From positions 1 to 64,000 of the forward strand of contig CACIXU010000003.1 of the NCBI GenBank assembly GCA_902590705.1: a stretch of DNA of 64,000 nt, read 5' to 3'. Positions 57,676 through 64,000 of the stretch are shown one piece after another (within the stretch, counting starts at the first letter, position 1; each line of letters begins with the position of its first letter). Source of the stretch: an uncultured Bacteroidota bacterium. GTDB taxonomy: Bacteria > Bacteroidota > Bacteroidia > Flavobacteriales > Flavobacteriaceae. The notes below the pieces were generated by a model. It had not been told where the DNA came from. It made no database searches and saw nothing but the letters and a program-made list of their open reading frames with translations. The position numbers and the translations under genes are program-made.

Positions 57676-59940
57676 TTATAGTTTAATTGTTTTACTACTA
57701 CCTAAAAAATTCCCTGAAGGTAGGTCAATAATCAACTGACTAAACTGATAATCCTCAAGCCAGTTTGAACGAAAACCATTCGATAAAGCCTCAATTTTTT
57801 GGTTTACGGTAAAATTCATCTGCAAAAGTTCACGGTTAGGATCAGAAACAGAGATTTCACTTATTTTATTTCCTTTAAGCTTTAACATGAATATGCCAGG
57901 TGTACTAGATTTTAAAATCAATTCATCAGTTATTTTCAGCTCACCTCCTTTGTAAAAAACAATCTGAACAATATCTAAATGATTGTTTTTCACTGCCTGA
58001 AGATATGGAGTATTGGAAAGTATTTCAATATTTTTAAGTGTTGCAGTTATATTTATTTTTTCTGGACTTACGTTTGGTTTAACTATATACTGGTAGGATG
58101 CATTACTTGGAGACACTCCATGATTTATCCAAGAGTTAAAAACCCCCAATTCAACTTTATCTTTTGAGGAATCACCTTGATTGTTTATTCTCCACCAAGA
58201 GCCAGAAGCAAAATCATTTTTCACTGAAATAGTTTGAGGTTTAGGAAATAAGTAAGCCACATTATCGTGATAAATCCAATCTAAGTTTTTATACTCCTGC
58301 TCTCCTCTTTCTATAATTTTATTTTTTCCATTTGATGAAATTAGCACTTCGCCGTTTAATAAGGTCTGGTTTATAGTAGTATTAACCTCATTATTCATCT
58401 TGGTAGAAATTCCAGCGCCTAGACAAACATATTCGTTATCGAAGAAAAACCATGATTTTCTTGCAACCAATGGGTCGTGGGAACTCTGAAAATCATATCC
58501 TACAGCACCATAAGATCCATCCGTAACTGCTCCAACATAATCCTTTAGACCAATTTTTTTTAGATCATTTTTTTTTGTGGCTAGGTGTAAGGAATCTTTT
58601 TGAACAATTGTAGCACCAGGTATTCTCATATAATCATACACAGGTGAAATATCGTAATACTCATTCCCCCTAGTATAAACGTAGTTTGTCCCATCACCTC
58701 TGTGATGATTTAAAAAGCCCTCACTATTATATGGCGATTCCATATTCATGTTTCTGGTTGAATACATTCTTACAGAAGTATAAAAATCTGGCCTTTGAAA
58801 AGCAAAATGCTCTGTACTCCAATAAAATGTTGCATGTGAAATAGAAGTTTTATCCCTTTTCTCGGTTCGAAGATTAAATATTTCACTTAATTCTTTTTTT
58901 CTGTAATCAGATATCTCAATCAATTTTTTTGAATCACTTCCATTAAAGGGATTTAGTGATCCTTTCCTTGAAATACTTCTATTTTTGGCTCCAAAATCAG
59001 GATATTTTCCAAAAACAGAGGTTTTTGCTATTCCATCCAGAAAATAATCTATCAACATTTTAATTTTATCATTAGAAAAGGAAAATTTGGTTCCGCGATT
59101 AAGATGAGCCCACTCAATAAATGCTTTTGCATAACCATACCCATATGATAGGGTATTATTTACTCCATCTGTTCTGTGATGAAAACTATTTCCATATTGG
59201 AGTCCCCTACCATTTGCATTTTTAAAACTTCCCAAACCACCTGCATTTGAATTTGTAAATGTATACCCAAAATCCTTTCCAATCCAGTTGACAAATTTTA
59301 TCTCTGATTCTATAATTTTCATTATATAATTGAACTGATCAATATCGTTTAAAAAAAGTTGATTTTTGGCGGCAATAGAACAAACTTTTATTCTATCTCC
59401 ACCAGGTCTTGAACCGCCACTAGAGATATTAGCTCTGCTAATTATTTTTTGGGATTTTGATATTAGATAATTTGGTAATTCATCCCCTATTATCAGCATT
59501 AGGTGAACAAGATCATTAGGTGTGCCAATTTGATTATTCCACCAATTCTCTCCAATAAAATCATTATCACACCAGAATTTTAATGCACTAATAATAGTTC
59601 TTTTTAACTCTTTATCCTTAAAATATTTTGAATTCACATTTTTATAACTACTAGCAAGAATTACCAAATTACGAGTATGAAATCTGTTGTCAAAATTTTC
59701 GCGTGATACATCATCATACTCAATAGAAGGCCACTTTTCTCCATCAAATTCATTTAATACTTTATCTAATTCTTCGTCGGTAGTGAAAGTATAAGGGAAA
59801 GAAAGATTAGAGTCATTTGAAATTAAAACTTGGTAGATTCTGTCTTTAATAAGCTTAATATCGCTTTCTTGAGATAAACATATGGTTAAGTTTAAACTAA
59901 AAAAAATCATAAAGAGTTGTTTAAAAAGGCTTCTTAGCAT
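57676..59940 (-). CDS. Polysaccharide lyase family 8 (chondroitin AC/hyaluronate lyase-like), exported
   Basis: Beta-eliminating lyase for uronic-acid polysaccharides; PL8 members cut chondroitin, hyaluronan or xanthan. The 754-residue protein has a signal peptide (about 1-24, ending LTICLSQ). The alpha toroid (about 25-380) holds ENWWNNQIGTPNDLV (131-145), NSFHHRTDGVNNTLSYGYGY (251-270) with catalytic His255-type and Tyr residues, and a later NSEGFLNHHRGDGTNYVY around 400. Beta-sandwich domains follow to the C-terminus. Spacing of Asn, His and Tyr motifs matches the family. It is the promoter-proximal partner of the sulfatase, suggesting a sulfated, uronate-containing substrate. Exact specificity is unknown. 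Confidence 0.9.
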   Translation of the reverse strand: MLRSLFKQLFMIFFSLNLTICLSQESDIKLIKDRIYQVLISNDSNLSFPYTFTTDEELDKVLNEFDGEKWPSIEYDDVSRENFDNRFHTRNLVILASSYKNVNSKYFKDKELKRTIISALKFWCDNDFIGENWWNNQIGTPNDLVHLMLIIGDELPNYLISKSQKIISRANISSGGSRPGGDRIKVCSIAAKNQLFLNDIDQFNYIMKIIESEIKFVNWIGKDFGYTFTNSNAGGLGSFKNANGRGLQYGNSFHHRTDGVNNTLSYGYGYAKAFIEWAHLNRGTKFSFSNDKIKMLIDYFLDGIAKTSVFGKYPDFGAKNRSISRKGSLNPFNGSDSKKLIEISDYRKKELSEIFNLRTEKRDKTSISHATFYWSTEHFAFQRPDFYTSVRMYSTRNMNMESPYNSEGFLNHHRGDGTNYVYTRGNEYYDISPVYDYMRIPGATIVQKDSLHLATKKNDLKKIGLKDYVGAVTDGSYGAVGYDFQSSHDPLVARKSWFFFDNEYVCLGAGISTKMNNEVNTTINQTLLNGEVLISSNGKNKIIERGEQEYKNLDWIYHDNVAYLFPKPQTISVKNDFASGSWWRINNQGDSSKDKVELGVFNSWINHGVSPSNASYQYIVKPNVSPEKINITATLKNIEILSNTPYLQAVKNNHLDIVQIVFYKGGELKITDELILKSSTPGIFMLKLKGNKISEISVSDPNRELLQMNFTVNQKIEALSNGFRSNWLEDYQFSQLIIDLPSGNFLGSSKTIKL

Positions 59941-60111
59941 GATATGTTAATTTTAATTATTGTTGGTATAAACAATATAATAATAAATATTTAACCATCA
60001 AGAAGAAATCAATTCAGCAGCATATTGACCAGGGGAGATTTGAAATAGACCTTTATGACATTTTTTTTCAATATTATACAAAATTAAATTAAGACACGTT
60101 GGGTTATAAAA

Positions 60112-60139
60112 TAAAACCCACAATTCTTTGTGGGTTTTA
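60112..60139 (-). terminator. Terminator after tRNA-Arg
   Basis: Inverted arms AAAACCCACA (60113-60122) and TGTGGGTTTT (60129-60138) around a 6-nt loop, directly downstream of the tRNA 3' end on the minus strand, with a short T-rich stretch after it. Between it and the PL8 start (59,941-60,111) I see nothing else. Confidence 0.75.
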
Positions 60140-60145
60140 CGTCTG

Positions 60146-60219
60146 TGAGGGAGAGAGGATTCGAACCCCCAACCAACAGAGCCGAAATCTGTTATTCTAT
60201 CCAGTTGAACTACTCCCCC
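60146..60219 (-). tRNA. tRNA-Arg, anticodon UCG
   Basis: A 74-nt cloverleaf on the minus strand: acceptor GGGGGAG pairs with CTCCCTC (one G-T), anticodon stem ACAGA/TCTGT encloses loop TTTCGGC with anticodon TCG at positions 34-36, and the T loop is TTCGAAT. Discriminator base A at 60146; CCA is not encoded. It would read CGA codons. It flanks the carbohydrate cluster on its 3' side, a setting often used by integrating elements, but no integrase is present. Confidence 0.92.
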
Positions 60220-60340
60220 GTTTGAAATCAAAATTAGAAAAAAGAGTGATTATTAATTCTAATAATCATAAAATAATATCGAAAATTATTAAAATTAATG
60301 TTCCTTTGAAGGATAAAATTATAAGAGAACAAATCAAAAA

Positions 60341-60937
60341 ATGAAGAATTATAATTTGAAATACAGAAGCTTACTGTGTTTGATTGTTTTTTCCCTAAGT
60401 TGTTGTAAAAAAGAAGGAGCAGCTCAAGTTATGGAAAATGAAATTGAGGATACAACGGTAGATGTCAAACCTGCAAATCCCCCCGTTATCCAAACTCCTT
60501 CACCAGTGATTCATCTTGCAGACAATTTAGATGAACAAGATCAACTAGGATATTGTATTGATACACGTGGTAGAGGTTTCAACGAAGAATTGCATGCACA
60601 TTCTTGTAAGGCAAGGGGTGGTGATGTTCAGTTTTCTTATAACAAAGAAACCCTTCAGATTTGTTCGGTTGAGTTTATCGGTTACTGTATAGAAATGCCT
60701 GGAGGAGCTTCAAAAGGCATGAGTTTAAGACTTGGAGAAAGCAATACGAGTTCATCCGATCAGAAATTTATCTATAACGAAGATAGTGGAGAATTTGTGC
60801 CAGAAGAAAGTCTTACACTTTGCCTTGCTGTAGGTGAAACTAGTCGTGCTGCTGGTATCTATATGGCCCGTTCTCTAACCTTGGAACTTTCTTCTGAAAC
60901 GGATGTTAAATTAAAGCAATGGGTAATTCTTGAATGA
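60341..60937 (+). CDS. Small lipoprotein with probable beta-trefoil (ricin-type) domain
   Basis: The 198-residue protein starts MKNYNLKYRSLLCLIVFSLS followed by two cysteines and KKEG, a lipoprotein-like signal. A proline/acid-rich linker (about 25-65) follows. Residues about 68-198 show three similar units, each with YC or LC, a glycine turn and an aromatic end: LGYCIDTRG...VQFSYN, IGYCIEMPGG...QKFIYN and TLCLAVGE...KQWVIL. This three-fold pattern with QxF/QxW ends suggests a beta-trefoil lectin fold. If right, it may bind glycans at the surface. I recognise the pattern, not a named family, and no partner gene is adjacent. Confidence 0.72.
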   Translation: MKNYNLKYRSLLCLIVFSLSCCKKEGAAQVMENEIEDTTVDVKPANPPVIQTPSPVIHLADNLDEQDQLGYCIDTRGRGFNEELHAHSCKARGGDVQFSYNKETLQICSVEFIGYCIEMPGGASKGMSLRLGESNTSSSDQKFIYNEDSGEFVPEESLTLCLAVGETSRAAGIYMARSLTLELSSETDVKLKQWVILE

Positions 60938-60955
60938 TTACGCAAAGGATTTATT

Positions 60956-61408
60956 TTAAATAGAAAGTTTGCTCTTTACAACATCAGAAATAGTTTTTCC
61001 ATCCGCTTTACCAGCCATTTCCTTAGTTGCCATTCCCATTACTTTTCCAATATCTTTCATACCTTCTGCACTTATTTTTAATATAATGCTAGACACTATT
61101 TCTTCTATTTCATGAAGTGATAATTGTTCTGGTAAAAATTTAGCTATTACCTTAGCTTGTTCCTCCTCGGGTGCAGCAAGGTCATCTCGGTTTTGATCCT
61201 TATAAATCGCAGCACTATCTTTTCGCTGTTTTATGAGTCTTTGAAGCAATTTAATCTCGTCATCTTCAGTTAATGCATCTCCAGCACCTGATGAGGTTTG
61301 AGCTAATAGGACTGCTGATTTAATAGCCCTTAATGCCTCTAGTTTAATCGTATCCTTAGCTTTCATCGCAGCTTTTAATTCATCATTAAGGTTTTTTAAT
61401 AAAGACAT
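60956..61408 (-). CDS. GatB/YqeY domain protein
   Basis: Small all-helical protein related to the tail domain of GatB, of unclear role, perhaps tRNA-linked. It is 150 residues long: SLLKNLNDELKAAMKAKDTI at the start, EALRAIKSAVLLAQ, then PEEEQAKVIAKFLPEQLS (about 86) and MKDIGKVMGMATKEMAGKAD near 117-136, all typical of YqeY. It lies 12 bp downstream of ftsZ, a placement seen in other Bacteroidota. Confidence 0.93.
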   Translation of the reverse strand: MSLLKNLNDELKAAMKAKDTIKLEALRAIKSAVLLAQTSSGAGDALTEDDEIKLLQRLIKQRKDSAAIYKDQNRDDLAAPEEEQAKVIAKFLPEQLSLHEIEEIVSSIILKISAEGMKDIGKVMGMATKEMAGKADGKTISDVVKSKLSI

Positions 61409-61420
61409 ATTATGCTTAAA

Positions 61421-63400
61421 TTAATCTACATTATCGTGTAAAAATGAATTATTCGTCCTTAACTGAATATCATCATTTTTATCTTTATCCAATGAAATTC
61501 TAGATTCATCTGAATCTGATGAGGAATGTTGCTCTAAATCCAAGCCCATACGCTTGTATGCAGGCTGTTTTTCAAATTCATCAATCTTACTCAAACTATG
61601 CTTAAAGGAATGATTGAATTTTTTTAGATGCTCTTTTCTGTTCTCATTTTCAGAGGTCACACTCTCTTGAATACTCTTATCAAATGGAGATTCAGATTTT
61701 AGATTTTCATTCTCGATGGATAAATCCAATAATTCGGATTTTTCAGATTTTTCATCAATTTCAAACTTAAAATCCATTGCCTCATTAATGGCTTTATCCT
61801 CAACTGGATTTTCTATATTATCTAATTTGTTAATAACCTTTCCGACATCAATTTCATTCAGATTTTTGGTTAATGCAAAATCGAAAGTGAATTGCTTTTC
61901 AGAATCTTCATCAGCAGAAATAACAACCTCATCCACTATTTCCATATCAAGTATATCATTACTAAGATTATTTATAATAAAATCATGATGCGTAACTTCC
62001 GAAACTTCCTCAATTTCTAATAGTTGGTCTTCAGTGGAATTGAATTCCAAAATTTCATAAACTACTTCCAAGTTATTGATTTCATCTGATGAAAGAGATT
62101 CACTCTCTTTTTCAATATCAATTTCATCAATATTAATTCGTTCTGAAATCACAGGAATATCAAAAACTTCTTGAGGTATAGGCTTCATTGAAATACCATC
62201 AGAATCAAAGTCATTTTTCTTCCCTTCATGAAATATTACAGAATTATCTTCCTCTAGATCAACTTTAGTTTTAATCGATTTATCATGATCCATATCAATA
62301 GGGGAATCAAATCCTTTGATTTCACTTGTTTCTCCCATCAAGAACTGTTCAATTGGTTGGTCATCTTCAAGGGTATGAATTATTTTCTTTGCTTCAGTAT
62401 TTACAATCTGATTTTGCTGATCCGAACCAAACCCAGTAGCTATAATAGTAACTGCAATAGAGCTTCCTATATTTTCATCTTCTCCAACTCCCATAATTAT
62501 ATTAGCGTTATTTCCTGCTTCCTCTTGGATATAATCATTAATACTACCTATTTCATCAATTGTAATCTCTTCTGAACCCGAAACAATTAATAAAAGTACA
62601 TTTTTACATCCACTGATTTTATTGTCATTAAGTAATGGGGAATCTAGTGAATTTATGATTGCCTCTTGGGCGCGGTTTTCTCCACTTGCAGATCCAGAAC
62701 CCATTATGGCAGTTCCACTATCTTTAAGCACCGTTCTAGCATCTTTTAGATCAATATTTTGTCGGTAATGATGTGTTATGACCTCTGCAATTCCTCTTGC
62801 CGCTGTCGATAATACCTCATCAGCTTTTGAAAAACCAGCTTTGAAACCTAAATTACCATATACCTCTCTTAGTTTATTATTATTTATTACTATTAGTGCA
62901 TCGACATTTTTCTTGATATTTTGTAACCCAATTTCTGCTTGGTCAATTCTTAATTTTCCTTCAAATTGAAATGGCATGGTCACTATTCCTACGGTTAGAA
63001 TATCCATCTCTTTTGCCATTTTTGCAATAATTGGTGCAGCTCCAGTTCCAGTTCCCCCACCCATCCCTGCAGTTATAAAGACCATTTTAGTCTGGGTCGA
63101 CAGAAGGTTTTTAATTTCCTCAAAGCTTTCTTTAGCAGCCATTGCCCCTACCTCTGGGTTAGCACCTGCCCCAAGACCCTCAGTTAAAGTTGCACCCAAC
63201 TGGATTTTAATTGGAACAGGGCTATCATTCAATGCTTGTGCATCAGTATTTGAAATTACAAAGTCTACCCCATTAATTCCCTTTTTGAACATGTGATTAA
63301 TTGCATTACTTCCGCCTCCACCAACACCGATAACCTTGATGACATTGCTTTTATTTTTTGGTAAATCAAAACTAAAATCATTATTCATTTCTGAATCCAT
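61421..63400 (-). CDS. ftsZ: Cell division protein FtsZ with long acidic linker
   Basis: Tubulin-like GTPase that forms the division ring. The GTPase core is about residues 15-325: VIKVIGVGGGGSNAINHMFK near the start, NTDAQAL, and the tubulin signature GGGTGTGAAPIIAKMAKE near 114-131. From about 330 to 620 is a low-complexity linker rich in Glu, Asp, Ile and Ser. The end is PAYKRMGLDLE (about 609) and SFLHDNVD, typical of flavobacterial FtsZ tails. At 659 residues it is far longer than the roughly 380 of E. coli. It follows ftsA by 12 bp and precedes the YqeY gene. Confidence 0.97.
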   Translation of the reverse strand: MDSEMNNDFSFDLPKNKSNVIKVIGVGGGGSNAINHMFKKGINGVDFVISNTDAQALNDSPVPIKIQLGATLTEGLGAGANPEVGAMAAKESFEEIKNLLSTQTKMVFITAGMGGGTGTGAAPIIAKMAKEMDILTVGIVTMPFQFEGKLRIDQAEIGLQNIKKNVDALIVINNNKLREVYGNLGFKAGFSKADEVLSTAARGIAEVITHHYRQNIDLKDARTVLKDSGTAIMGSGSASGENRAQEAIINSLDSPLLNDNKISGCKNVLLLIVSGSEEITIDEIGSINDYIQEEAGNNANIIMGVGEDENIGSSIAVTIIATGFGSDQQNQIVNTEAKKIIHTLEDDQPIEQFLMGETSEIKGFDSPIDMDHDKSIKTKVDLEEDNSVIFHEGKKNDFDSDGISMKPIPQEVFDIPVISERINIDEIDIEKESESLSSDEINNLEVVYEILEFNSTEDQLLEIEEVSEVTHHDFIINNLSNDILDMEIVDEVVISADEDSEKQFTFDFALTKNLNEIDVGKVINKLDNIENPVEDKAINEAMDFKFEIDEKSEKSELLDLSIENENLKSESPFDKSIQESVTSENENRKEHLKKFNHSFKHSLSKIDEFEKQPAYKRMGLDLEQHSSSDSDESRISLDKDKNDDIQLRTNNSFLHDNVD

Positions 63401-63412
63401 TGAGAAAAATTT

Positions 63413-64000
63413 TTATGCGTTATCTAAGAATTCTTTAAACTTTTCGACCCATCTATCTAAAATGGTTTTTCTTCTATCAACCATTGGATTAATATCCTCT
63501 GACGTATTATTTTGTCCACTATCAGTTTCTCCTTTAATATCTTCCAACTGATCTTCATCTTGACTGAAAATTTCTTTATGATGATCAAGTGCGTTCATTA
63601 GTAATCCAACTGCAGTGGCAAAAATCGGGCTAGTCTCAGCGTTTCCGGTGTCCCCCGCCAAGTGTTCACTAGGGTATCCAATCCGAGTATCCATACCTGT
63701 AATATACTCAACTAGTTGCTTCAAATGCTTTAATTGACTTCCACCACCAGTAATAACCACACCACCAATAAGTTTCTTTTTTTGATCATCGTGGCCATAA
63801 TTTTTAATTTCTAGAAAAACCTGTTCAATTATTTCGACAACTCTTGCATTAATGATTTTGGATAGTGTCTTCAGAGAAATTTCTTTAGGTTCTCTTCCTC
63901 TTAATCCAGGAATAGAAACAATCTCAGAATCTCTATTTTCACCAGGCCATGAGGACCCAAATTTAATTTTTAATAATTCAGCCTGCTTCTCAATAATTGA
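63413..64000 (-). CDS. ftsA: Cell division protein FtsA, N-terminal part beyond window
   Basis: Actin-like membrane anchor of the FtsZ ring. The frame is open through the right edge; 195 C-terminal codons are visible. Motifs: EIVSIPGLRGREPKEISLKT, split near RGREP, then LSKIINARVVEIIEQVFLEI, GGVVITGGGSQLKHLKQLVE (the second phosphate-binding loop) and RIGYPSEHLAG. The C-terminal region (FLDNA end, with RKTILDRWVEKFKEFL as a probable amphipathic membrane-targeting helix) is complete. Confidence 0.95.
   Translation of the reverse strand, partial: SIIEKQAELLKIKFGSSWPGENRDSEIVSIPGLRGREPKEISLKTLSKIINARVVEIIEQVFLEIKNYGHDDQKKKLIGGVVITGGGSQLKHLKQLVEYITGMDTRIGYPSEHLAGDTGNAETSPIFATAVGLLMNALDHHKEIFSQDEDQLEDIKGETDSGQNNTSEDINPMVDRRKTILDRWVEKFKEFLDNA

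Noticed and set aside
60146-60219. Prophage or integrative element at the tRNA
   Set aside because: No integrase, phage or conjugation gene lies in the neighbouring 10 kb, so only the possibility of an old island was kept as a finding.
59998-60231. Minus-strand open frame of 77 codons across the tRNA-Arg gene
   Set aside because: Its translation is simply the tRNA read as protein, a known annotation artefact. The plus-strand frame at 60099-60344 is rejected for the same reason.

Overview
This window looks like a chromosome segment of a marine, probably free-living planktonic flavobacterium (Bacteroidota, Flavobacteriia). The DNA is AT-rich and genes are tightly packed. Start codons are not preceded by Shine-Dalgarno sequences. 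Promoters instead match the Bacteroidota form TTG-N17-20-TAnnTTTG. Lineage markers are a SusC/SusD pair, the type IX secretion gene porT beside menG/ubiE, a short RpoD, a TamL-type lipoprotein, and a proteorhodopsin divergent from a Blh-type carotene cleavage enzyme. I cannot name a species.

Layout. Positions 1-1.5 kb hold partial blh (minus) and proteorhodopsin (plus): retinal supply and a light-driven proton pump. 1.5-7.5 kb holds argS, an unrecognised flavobacterial gene, gltA, eno and carA. 7.6-24.5 kb is one uninterrupted minus-strand ribosomal superoperon in the order rpsL-rpsG-fusA-rpsJ ... secY-infA-rpmJ-rpsM-rpsK-rpsD-rpoA-rplQ. It starts from a good promoter at 24,544-24,574 and ends at a hairpin terminator at 7,564-7,597. 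Two of its genes, rpmJ and rpmD, encode fewer than 60 residues. 24.8-29.3 kb is a SusC/SusD pair with no enzyme genes beside it.

29.4-45.3 kb is housekeeping: rlmB, rarA, the potassium system trkH/trkA, menG, porT, a TrmH-family methyltransferase, tamL, fbaA, accD, rpsO, pnp, rpoD and rpe. 45.4-46.7 kb is an OmpA-family protein with thrombospondin type 3 repeats. 46.8-50.8 kb is a divergent trehalose module: a GH15 hydrolase and a fused trehalose-6-phosphate synthase/phosphatase.

50.9-59.9 kb is the main accessory region. Four plus-strand genes (SGNH esterase, PL22-like propeller, GH39, GH32) converge on two minus-strand genes (PL8 lyase then sulfatase). Nearly all have export signals. There is no SusC/SusD, transporter or regulator in the cluster, and a tRNA-Arg(UCG) gene flanks it. 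The set suggests degradation of a sulfated, uronic-acid-containing glycan, but the substrate is not evident. The window closes with a probable beta-trefoil lipoprotein, a YqeY-like gene, ftsZ and the 3' part of ftsA.

Candidates most worth following: the unusual enzyme combination at 50.9-59.9 kb; a hairpin in the rpsO-pnp gap, where E. coli has its pnp autoregulatory site; an inverted repeat in the rpsL/susC divergent promoter region; a 31-bp-spaced repeat by the rhodopsin gene; promoters so close to start codons that transcripts may be leaderless; and the shared loss of zinc-ligand cysteines in S4, S14, L36 and AccD. I found no clearly new multi-gene defence or mobile system.
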